Assembly (NCBI RefSeq): GCF_040712315.1
Contig: NC_134023.1
Coordinates: 15,943,442 to 16,007,441 of the forward strand
Direction of reading: 5' to 3'
DNA length: 64,000 bases
Origin: Castanea sativa
Taxonomy: Eukaryota; Streptophyta; Magnoliopsida; Fagales; Fagaceae
Shown here: positions 22,058 through 34,000 of the stretch, piece by piece
Position numbering within the stretch: position 1 is the first letter of the stretch
Layout of the letters: each line of letters begins with the position of its first letter
The notes under the pieces: generated by a model
What the model was told of the DNA's origin: nothing
The model's input: the letters and a program-made list of their open reading frames with translations, nothing else
The model's database searches: none
Translations under genes and position numbers: made by a program

Positions 22058-25000
22058 ATGGCGAGAGTCGCGTGCCTTCACCTTGTTCCGGCACTGGCGA
22101 ATCCATTGAAGTCATCATCTCTGTCAAGAAACCACTCTCTCCTCCTCCTCGCAGAGAAGTGTCACTCTCTTCAGCGGCGGCGATTCTCTTCCTCAGCCGC
22201 CAAAATAAGCATGAGCCTTAGAGCCGGCATCGTTGGCCTCCCCAATGTCGGCAAATCCACTCTCTTCAACGCCGTCGTAAGCCCCTTCTCCTCTCTCTCT
22301 CTCTCTACAATCAACATGTATGTGTATGTGTTCAGTGATGGAGTCAGGGTTTTAGTCCAAGAATTTAGTACAGACAATGTTAATTGAACAAAATAGATAA
22401 CATAGTTAACTTAGAATGTAACAAAATGCAATGGAAATGTTAGCTCTAGTTAGTTTCAGTTTAGCTCTAGTTGGTTTCAACAATTTTTGATAATTTGAAA
22501 TCTTATTAGCTAACCCAAAAGAGAAAAAAGAAGATTTTTGGTAATTTGAAATTGTTGCTAGACAATATCTCTACATATTTTGATTTATTGATGAAATCTT
22601 AGATCTAAGACAAAAACAATGCTCAAGACATTCTAAATTTCTATTGTCGGGACTAGAGTTATGTTTTGATGGGGTTTTGCTGTAACAAGCTAACGTATGC
22701 ACGAAGCTAACGAAGTCATTCTCATGGTCACTTATATGACTTCTTGCATTTTTTTTTAGTAAGTAAGAATAGTTTCATTGAAGAAAAAAAGACTATTTCA
22801 TGCAAAAAGCACACAAAGTAGCCAAAAGAATTATTATGTACAAAACAATAGTGACTCTATAAACACCAGAATAGAATCTCTAAGTCTTGAAACCCCAAGC
22901 TTGAGACCAATCAAACAAAGTGCCTACAAATGAGGCTGGGAGCTGATCCCCCGTGTTCTCCATATCCTCAAATGTACGCTTGTTATGCACCCGCTAAAAC
23001 ATACCGGGCCCAATTTCCAAATATCAGGCGAATCTTTTCCCATCCAGCTCCTCCACCCAAACGAAAGATCAATCATTCTCTCTGGTACGACCCAAGGGAT
23101 CGCAAAAGATCTAAAAACACATCTCTCACAACTGTTGGGCCTTGTAGCTTTTACATTGTACACTTTAGCTACTTGTTTGTTCTTGTATTGTTACTTTATT
23201 GATCAAGTTGCTTGATGATTAATATTGAAGTTCTGGGTATTGTGTTTTCTATGTTCATAATCAAGTGTTTTGAGGTATACATAATATTACCATATAGTAA
23301 TTGTATATGTGTAGGTTGAGAATGGAAAGGCTCAAGCTGCTAATTTCCCTTTTTGCACAATAGAGCCAAATGTAGGGATTGTTGCAGTTCCAGATCAGCG
23401 GCTTCAAGTTCTTTCTGATCTTAGCAAATCTAAACGAGCAGTCCCAGCATCCATTGAGTTTGTGGATATTGCTGGGCTTGTCAAGGGTGCCAGTCAAGGC
23501 GAGGTGACATACTTTGTCTTTTACCAGTTCTAGTTTGCTTTTGGTGTCATCCAATATCCTATGTTGATTTTTTCTTTTTCTGGTATGACCATTTTCTGTC
23601 TTTTATATTTTACTGCAATTAGCTTGTTATGCATCAACTCATTCTTTTTTAAATTTCTCATTCCAGGGTTTGGGTAATAAATTTTTATCACACATTCGTG
23701 AAGTGGACTCCATACTTCAGGTTTTTGCCTTTTATAACACATTCGTCTTTATTTATGGATTTATCATCTTTGTTTTCCTCAGCGTTTTTTTATTTAACAA
23801 ATTTGTCATGTTGCATAACATCAATTTTTGCAATGACTTGAGGTGGGAACAAAGTTCTTGAATTACAATACAGGATAACATCAATTTTTCTGAAGTTTAT
23901 CTTTTTTTTTTTTTAGCATAATTTCACCTTGGACAATCTTTTGGCTAAGCTGCTCGCCTTTTTATTTATGTAGGTATAAATAATGTTTATGCTCTACTAT
24001 TACGAGTCATCTTTGCTAATGAAGTCATATGCTTAATTTTTTTCTTCTTAAACTATGGGCCATAAGATCTTTAGTGATGCTTAAAGCAGGCATCATGTTC
24101 TTAAAAGATGGGTGCAAGTTCTATTTGATGCAAATGTCTATGATCTTTACAGAAACAAACATAAAAGTTAGTAGAAGGATGTTTTCTTCTATGATAGCTG
24201 ACTTGGATAAATCATTTTGGCCTTCCCGAGAGTCATGTCACCTTTTGAAAAAGAAAAACGCCAGTAGTAGCTATCCAATCATGAAGGGTCTTCAATAGTA
24301 GTAGCTTTTTCTCTGAAGTTGTTTTCCCACAATCTTCAAAACTACACATATTATGTTCTCTCCAAATATACCACATGATGCATAAAGGAGGCATTCTATA
24401 TGTTTGTTCATGGTGCCTACCGAACCATTCTTTCCAAAAGTAAATAAATTCACCACTTGTTTAGGCATAATCCAATGCAACCCAATATCTGTAGAATGAT
24501 AGATATCCAACATCTCCCTCCCTTTGTTGAAATCCTCAACTATTTAGTGATGTAGGCCGATTGAAAAAGAAAAAGAAAAGAAAAGACAAGAAAAGAAAAG
24601 AAAAGAAAAAGGGAACAACATGACAACCCTAGGCTTCACCACTTAAGGCTGCTTGGAATCACCACCAAGATAGAGAGAAAAAAAATATCAATTCCATATT
24701 ATTCATCAAATTCAATAATAAATAATGTTTCCTATAGGGCCTTTGAACAAGGTCCTAAATTACATTGAATAAGGAAGGGAAACCAAACCTAATTAAGGTA
24801 ACAATTGTATCCTTTAAAAACCCTCAAAATAAAATAAATTTCAAATCTCATAATTAGGACCAATTGTTTTTTGATAGGTAATCAGAGAACTATTATTAAT
24901 GAGTAAATAAGGAAGAGTACAAGTTGTTCATGATGATGAACAACAAGAAAAAGATAAAACAAACAGCATAAAAAAGAGGGTAATCAAGAAACTAATCTAA

Positions 25001-28000
25001 GGGAAAGCATAAACTTAGAGAGAGAAGAATAATCTATAAAACCCCAACAATGAGACCACTCAAAAAGACTATTCTGGTATAAAACCTTTAACTCATCTAG
25101 TGTCTTCTCATTGTCCTCAAAGAAGCGACGATTTCGTTCCAACCAAACAATCCACCTTAAGCATCCTGGAATCAAATTCCAAATGTTCGAATTATGCTTC
25201 CCAAGCCATTGATGCCAATAAAATAACAATCCCGCCACTGATCCTAGCATAACTCAATGTATACCAAAAGCTTGAAGCATAAAAGTCCATAAAGTATGTA
25301 TAACAGAACGATGAAGGAGGAGGTGGTCAACCGATTCCCCATCACAACAACAACACATACAACATTGATTTACCAAAGGGTGACTCCTAAGCTATGATGC
25401 ACGGACACGGACACGGACACGGACACGGCGATACGGTAGTTTTTGAAAAACAAGGACACGGCAATTAAATAATTAATTAAATTTTATATTTAGGCATATT
25501 TTTAAATATTTTTAGACATAAAATTCGTTTACGTCTAAAATTTAAATTATGTAAGAATTACAAATAAGCAAATTAACACTCAAAGTAATACAACAATATA
25601 CATAAAATGTTTAGAGTACAAACCAAAAGTTTAAATAGACTCAGTTGATTTTTCACTTTCAGTATTCATTTTAGTAAAACACCTATAATATTTAAGTAAT
25701 TTAACTTTAATAAATAAATAAAATTATAGCAGTAACAACTAATAACATTATATTATAGGGCACATAATGTAACAACATTATATAATTTATATCCCACTCC
25801 CATGGTCACACAGTGACCGTGGGAGTGGGATTAAAATAAAAAAAAAGCGTTATAAGTTATAAGCGTTATTAGCAACCCGTCCCATTCACCCAAACAAATA
25901 TCTGAAAGAAAAAAAAAAAAAAAAACAGAGAGAAGTTTAACCCTTAAAGAGGTCGGACCTAAGTTGTCCACGCCGAGAGAGAGAGAGATCGGAAGGGACA
26001 GGGACGATCGGACCTGAGTTGTCTATGGAGCTTGCCGATCGGCCCGATCTAGCTCCGGCAAGGGATAGAGGGTAGTGGCACAGCGGTCAGAGGTCAGAGG
26101 GAGAAGAAGTGAGAGCTTGAGAGTTGAGATGTGGGTTTCAAGCTAATGAGTTCTCACTTCTCAGACTTTTGTTTTAGGGTATATCATGAAATTGACGGTA
26201 TTGGTAGGTCCATCCGTCAAAATTTGTGATTTTCCTTTCTTTTTTTTTTTCTTTTTTTCACTGCTGGCGTGTCGAACATGTCGGAGCTGTGTCAGCGCCG
26301 TGTCGGAGCCGCATCGGCGCCGTGTTGGAGAAGCGAAAAAAAAAAAAAAAAACCGACACTGCTCGGACACCGTAGTTCGGCGAATCGTACCGGTTTCGGT
26401 CTCGGACACGTGTCAGACACGGACACTTCGCCAAAAATGGCGTGTCCGTGCAACCTAGCTCCTAAGCATGAAATTATCCAAAGTGAGAATTAGATCATGA
26501 GTAGCTGTCCACAAAAAGAAAGCCACTCGCTTAGGAACCTTTGGTTTCCAAACACCCTTCCTAGGAAACAGAGAATTCGGAGTACTTCGAATCGCGCATG
26601 GTAGTAAGACCGGGCGTCAAACTTACCATCACGTTTGAGCCGTCAACAAAAAGTATCTCTCCTATCACCCTGAGGAATACGAGTTTGGATAAACTGAAGT
26701 AGAGAATAAGATGTAGCTAGCTCTCAGTCTTCAAAAGCTCTATAAAACTTCAAATCCCACACTCTAATAGTACCCTCTTCGGGGATCCACAAAACCTCAA
26801 AGATAAAAGCATCCTTGGCAGCGGAACAAACATAGAGCTCAAGATAGAGATTTTTTAGGGTATTATCACCAATCCACCTATCATACTAGAAGCGGATACG
26901 AGTGCCTTCACCCACTACAAAAGACAGATGCTTAGAAAAGCTCTCCCACCCTTCATGAATGCTTCTCTGGGATGCACGGACATGGCAAAACGCCTGCCGC
27001 ACCTGCTTTCGACGTGGCCTGACGCGGTGATGCGCGAGGGATGCCACTGCTTGCACGTCCAGTTTTTTTTTTTTTTTTTCACGACTCGCGTCGACGCACG
27101 CGGAATCGGGTCGATCCGCGTCTGTATCGGCGGTAGCCATCGATACCGGCGTCAAACCGGCCGATTTCGGCTGAAATTCAAAAAAAAAAAAAAGGGTGCG
27201 AAACACACCATTTGGCTGAAATAAAATAAAGGGGCAAAACGCACCGTTTGGACAAAAACAACAAGACTCTATATCATCTTCAGTCCGCAGCTCTGTCACT
27301 TCTCATCTTCAGCTCTCTCTCACTCTCTGGTTTCTCATCTTTGTGCTCCATGCCATGGCTCGCTGCCTTTGCTCTCCGTCTCCCCTCTCTCACACAATCT
27401 CACACTCACACAATCTCACTCACATCCTCACTGACCCGGCAACCCACTCTCAAGTCTCAAGCTCAGGTATTAATCCCAAGCTTTCAATCTTAGTTTTTTA
27501 TAGCTCTCACATGCTCTGACTGTTACTCAATGTGTCTCTGATAGTGTGATATGATTTTTTTACTTTTTTTTTTTAATTTTTTTTATATAAGTTGTAATGT
27601 AATAATGTTGTGACTTGGGTTTGATTTTTTATTTAGTTAATAGTTATTACTCTTTGTGATTGTGAATCTGTGAAAAAGTAATATATATGAGCTATAAACG
27701 TAATGTAATAATTTTTTATATAAGCTGTAATGTAATGTAATAATGTAATATGAATATCATGTTTTAGTTATTATCTACTACTGCTCTTAACTTTGGTAGA
27801 TGTTTATATAATGTGAAAAAGTATGCTTACCAATATATTAAAAATATAAATAAAAATATTTTTAATAATTTTTTAATTGCCGCACCCTACTTTTTCAAAA
27901 ATTGTTGAGTTCCCGCACCCGAATCCGGAAACGCACCTGTGCTTCATAGATGCTTCTACAAAGTTCACATCCATGAGTCCTCCTCCAAACTTTAGTAATC

Positions 28001-31000
28001 CACCCCCCTTGACCCTCACCATATTTTGTGGAGATAACTCTCTGCCAAAGATGGGTTACTTCATGACCATATCTCCACAGCCGTTTCCCTAATAAAGCTT
28101 GATTAAATGACATTACACTTCTTATCCCCAGACCATCCAATTCGATGGGTAAACACATCTTTTTCCAAGCCACCAAAGGATATTTGAAACTCCCCTCAAA
28201 AGACCGCCAAAGAAAATTCCTCTGAATACATTCCAATCTAGCAGCCACAGCTTTAGGAATAGTAAAAAGAGATAAAAAGTACGTTGGAAGACTTGAGAGA
28301 GTACTCTTCAATAACGTGAGCCTACCACCCTTAGATAGATAGAGACACTTCCACCCTGATATTTTCTTCTCCATTTTCTTTAAAATAGGATTTCAAATCA
28401 AAGCTGTCTTAGAAGAAGTTCCCAACGGCATCCCCAAATATTTCCTAGGCAAACTGCCTACTCTACAATGAAGAATATTAGCTAATGTATCTAGATTATT
28501 CACCACCCCAACAGGGACAGTCTCACTTTTCCCAACATTGACCTTCAAACCCATAAAAGCCTGAAAACAAGACAACTACAACTTTATGGACATCATTTGT
28601 TCTCTAGAAACATCACAATATAAGGTAGTGTCATCAACAAACAACAAATGGGAAATACGCACACCAACATAATTCATTGCTCCCACATGAAAACCCCGAA
28701 GAAGATTACTCTTCTCTGTCTTCCTCAAAAGTCTGCTTAAAAGCTCCATTATCAAGAGAAACAAAGGCGGGGATAATGAGTCTCCTTATCTCAACCCACG
28801 AGAGCTTTCGAAAAAACTTTCAAGGGATCCATGTACCAGTACTGAGAAACGGATAGAAGTAACACAAGTTTTAATCCACCCCCTCCATTTCAACCCAAAA
28901 TCCATCCGGCCCAACAGATAGAACAAGGCCTACCAATTCACACAGTTGTAAGCTTTTTCAATGTCAAGCTTGCAAACCACACCCGGTACTCGACTCTTCA
29001 ACCTACTATCCAGGCATTCATTTGCAATGAGCATTGAATCCAGAATCTGCCTTCTGCCAGCAAACAAATTTTGAGTCTTAGAGATGAGATTATCCAAAAC
29101 TGCCCTTAACCTGTTAGCCAAAACCTTGGACAGCAGCTTATACACACTACCCACCAAACTAATAGGGTAAAAGTCCTTAATGTTAGCGGCGTTACACTTC
29201 TTAGGAATTAAAGTGAGAAATGAAGCATTCATAGACCGTTCAAACACGGAGTGCCAGTGAAAATAATCAAAAAAAATCCATGACATCCTTTTCCACAACA
29301 CTCCAACATTTGTGAAAAAAAGCCATGGTGAAACCATCAAGACCAGGGGCTTTATCACCCTCCATCTCCCTCAAGACCTGGACGACTTCCTCCTTCGTGA
29401 ACTCCTTCTCTAAGGACAACCTCTCATCCTCTTCAATACGTGCAAAATCTAACCCACCCATAGTAGAGCGCCCCACCTCAGTTTCCTCATACAACCCCTA
29501 ATAGAAGAGAACTAACTGAGAGTGCACATCAGACTCATCGTCATAAAAAACACTATCCACCTCAATCCTCTTAATTTGATTCGCATTTCTTTTGAGTTTG
29601 CTAATCTAGGAAAGAAACGAGTTTTATTATCTCCCTCCTTCACATACAAGGCTCAAGACTTTTGTCTCTAGGAAATCTCCTCAAGAGAAGCCAACTGTTC
29701 TATGTCTCCTTTGAGTTGAATATGACGAATCTGTTCATCATTCGATATACCCACCAACTCCTCTCTAGCATCTAAACCCATCAGTTCAGTCAGCAAATTC
29801 TTCTTTCTAAAAGCCAAATCACCAAGCTCCTCCCTGTTCCACCTTTTTAAGGCTTTGTTTGGTTGGAGGAGAGGAAAAGTGGGAGGATGGAAAATTATGG
29901 GAGGGTAGAAAAGTTTTGGTTTTCCCTCATGTGTGTTTGGTTGGAGGAGTGGAGGAGTGAAAAAGTAAGATGGTGAAAAACTCTTTTGTTTGGTTGGAGA
30001 GAAAAGTGGGAGGATGAAAAATATAGTTTATATGAATTGACTATTAAGTCCTTGTTATAACAAAATACCAAAGGGTCTAATAAGTGTGAAAAAATATGTA
30101 TAAATTATAAATAAAAACCAAAGATGAGAGCAAGCAAAAACTGGATAAAATGAATAAAAAAAAAAAAAAAAATTACAGCTGTGAAGAACTTGGAGACTGT
30201 TCCTTGTGAAGAACTCTGAGAATATATGGGAAAAAATAAATAAATAATCAAATAGCAAAGGGTCTAATCAGATAGCAATAAATAAGGTGGAATATAATGA
30301 GGACAAGGCACAAAAAAAAAAAGGAAAGGAAAGAGGAGAACATGGAGACATGTTGCGTGTAAAGATGAGGGCATTTGTGTAATTTACTATCTACATAATC
30401 TTTTCTCCTTAGATTTCCTCCCAAATTGGGAAGACAAAATTTTGTGGGCCCAATTTTTCCACACCATTTTCTTTCCCTCTTGTTTTCTCTCCTGAACCAA
30501 ATAAGGGAAAATTCAATTTTCCACCCTATTTTCCTCTCCTTCTTTTCCATCTTCCCTTTTTTCACCCCAACCAAATAGGGCCTAAATCTGTTTTCAAAGC
30601 CTTCAATTTTTGTGCCAAAATAAAACTTGGAGAGCCCGCAAAACTGTACCCTATTAATTTGGTATAACTGTGTTAAAGGAGGAAAAAGGGGGCCAGGGGG
30701 GGATGGGACTGATGTTGGGAGGGAATTACCTTTTTCTTTTTAGAATAGATTTTCAAAGAGGAAAAACACAAGATTATTTGCTTCTGCAAGAAAGAAAAAG
30801 AGACATGAAGAGCCTGGCATATTGCGTCAAGAAAGGGGGAAAAAAAGAGAAATAAAATGTCTGGCTTTGGACTTGTCTAATCAATTCGAAGGTTGTGACA
30901 TATCTTAGAAGAACGTTTCTCAGAATCTTGTGCTACTTAGGTTATTAAGATGCCGTATGATGCAAATGGGTGTTGATACTTGGAGGTAAAATCTGATGTC

Positions 31001-34000
31001 GATGACTTTCTGCTTAGTGGGAAAAAGACAATTGGTTTGAACTTGGTTTTGACTACATAGGCATGAGTAGAGTTGTAATTGGTGCAGTGTGGTCGGATTT
31101 TTGGCCTTTTTTTTGCACCGCACCAACCTCATCAATGAGACATTTTCTAAGCCACTTCATTTGAGGCACTGTGCCTACAGGTTGATCTTATCAGCTTTGG
31201 TCAAACGGTCAGTGTGGTCTGGTTGGTTGTGCCAATTAGGTATTCAGCTGGTTTGTTTTACACATGTAAAACCTACCAAATCAAAATTAGAACCTGAAAA
31301 AACTATAATTTTGAACAAAACAACCCATCAATCCTCCTAATCACAATCTTTCAATCCAAAATCCCTAAAAATTCTTTCATTTCCTCAACAACCCTTTACC
31401 CACATAAGCTAATAGGCCCAATCAAACACCAACTCACTATTGTAATTTGAAATAGGCAAAATCCAAATACACCGCCAGTGTTGCTTCAATTCTCTACATA
31501 TGGATCATTCAAAACCACCACTAGCACCAACTATGCCTAGCTAAAACACCCACACAACTCAGCAGTCAGCATAACACCAGAACCTAGTTCTGCCTCACCA
31601 GAACCAAAACCTGCAAGACTACCAACAAATCACAACTAAACAGAAAAAACCCCCAAAATTTTCTATCTAGAAATTGGGAACCCTAATGCCAATGAGCTCT
31701 AGCTCAACTGACACTTCCTCCCCTTGCAAGTGCTAGGTGGAGTGTGAGGTTGTGGGTTCAAGATCCACTGGATGCGTGTATGACTTATCAATAAAAAAAA
31801 GGAAAGAAAGTAGAAACCCTAACCTGTGTGAACTCGAGTGAAATGAGATGGAATGATGTATATCGAGATTGAGGGACAAAGGTGGTGAGGAGAGATGAGA
31901 TCTAGGGTGGAGGTAGTAGATTTGGCTGGAGCAAGCAGGTGAGATGAGATTTATGGTTGCAAAGTTAAATTTCAGATTGAAATTGCTAGGCATGGTGGAA
32001 GCTAGGGGATACAGTTGGGTCAGGTTATCAGGTGACGGATGCCTTGACTCTATATTTGACCGATATAGATTGGATTTGACAGTTCCTGACCCACTCCTGG
32101 CTAAAGTAATAGATGAAACTAACCGCGCCTTATCAGGATGGGTCGAATCAATCAGTTTTGTCAGGTTGGGTGGATCCATGAACAGCCCTAGGATGGATAT
32201 TCTATTTTTCAGTGGACTAGGGTGTCGCTCTTTTATCTTGGCGTTAACTTTTAATCAATTATTTTTACTCATCGAAAATTTTCATGTTAGAAATCGGTGC
32301 AAGGAATGTTTTGAGAATATTCTAACTTTGTTTAGAGTAAGGTGGTGCTATTAGTACACTTGTAATTTAATTTATTAAGATGGTGCTTTTTGTTACTACA
32401 TATTTGTTTTATGTTTTTTATTTTATTTTTTATAAGTAACATAAAGATTTTATTAAAAAAAAAACATATCTGTTTTATGTTATAAATGGTCTAATGATTA
32501 TTATTTCAGGTTGTACGCTGTTTTGAGGATAATGACATTGTTCATGTGAATGGGAATGTCAATCCAAAATCTGATATTGAAGTTATCAACTTAGAGCTTG
32601 TTTTCTCAGATTTGGATCAGGTAATTGCTAATTATAGCTTGTTCTACATGTGCCTTTTTGACATAAAATCAGTAGCTATCTCGTCAAACTTACTAAAATC
32701 ATTTGTGGGCAGTATCATGTTGAATTTGATCTCAATTTCTTGTTTCCTGGTATTACTATGATTTGTCTGGTACCAGCTAAAATGTATATACACAGTTTGC
32801 TTATATGATATGCTTCCTTGTTGTACACATCATGTTTTTTTTTTTGATAAGTAAAAGAATTTTTATTCAAGTACTTAATAATGAGTCACCCGAGTATACA
32901 GGAAGAATACAGCCGAGGACTAACATAATCAAATACATAAACTACAAGCATCCATCAAATCATAGATCGAAGAAATAGAATGACTTCCTATGATAGACAT
33001 CTAGTCCGATAGAGTTTTAAAGAAAAAAAGTTTTAGACCAGCTATAGTCCTTTTAGAATCTTCAAAACACCGGTTGTTTCTCTCCTGCCAAATGCACCAC
33101 ATCAAACAATGAGGGACAACCAACCAAATAACACCATTACGATGATGACCAAAGTTTCCTTGCCAACAAGCAAGGAGCTCAACTATAGTCTTTGGCATCG
33201 CCCAGTGGATACCAAACAATGTGAACACCATAGACCACAATTCATAAACAATAGGACAATGTAGTAAAAGATGGTCTACCGATTCTCCATTACTTTTGCA
33301 CATATAACACCAATCTAGAATTAACACCTTCTTCTTACGTAAATAATCAGTAGTCAAGATCGTTCCTAAAGCTGCAGTCCAAACAAAAAATACTACTCAA
33401 GAGGGAACCTTTTGCTTCCAAATACTTCTCCAAGGGAAGGATTGAGTACATACACCCAACAAAGCCTGATAGTAACTGCTTACCGCAAAACCTTTGCTCT
33501 TAGCAGGTGTCCAACACATCTTATCCCCACCAATACCTCTCAATGAGACTCCATATATAACATTCCAAAAAACAAACAAAGAATCTGATTCCCTATCATG
33601 GATTTCTCGCAGGAATTCGAAGTCCCAAAAAAGAACCCCATTAGGAAACTGCATGAGATCAGCCACATAAGCCTCCTTATCATTACTGATTCTGAATAAA
33701 TCTGGAAAACGCATACTCAAAGGGATCCCCACACCAAACATCATGCCAAAATTTCACTCTAGTCCCATCTCCAATTTGAAACTGAATGTAGCGAGAAAAA
33801 GTAGACCAACCACTACTGATAGTTTTCCATAAGCTCACCCCATAAAAGCCTAGAACCGAATTAGAGCACCAATCTCCCTCCTCAACTCCATATTTAGCCC
33901 TTATAACCCTTCTCCATAGCGCTTCTCTCTCATACCCAAATCTCCACAACCATTTTCCCAATAGTGCTTCGTTAAAGTATCTCAAGTTTCGAATTGCTAG

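Larger units (their letters stand above)
24869..30655 (-). mobile_element. LINE in YchF intron 3, interrupted by three DNA transposons
   Basis: Minus strand. The 3' tail at about 24869 (T-run then 'gataggtaa', the family 3' signature) is followed by the zinc-binding C terminus (24984-25391), its continuation (26459-26966), late RT (27950-28575, [20 protein letters not shown]), the RT catalytic region (28576-29494, [14 protein letters not shown] and [20 protein letters not shown]), and the pre-RT linker (29495-29850 and 30583-about 30655). The 5' end is truncated before the endonuclease. Frameshifts make it non-functional. The three interruptions are younger insertions at 25392, 26967 and 29851. 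It lies antisense to YchF. Confidence 0.88.

Noticed and set aside
31068..32190. Single hAT MITE spanning both hAT-like termini
   Set aside because: The two ends belong to different-looking terminal types and the flanking octamers (ggcatgag / ggatggat) do not match.
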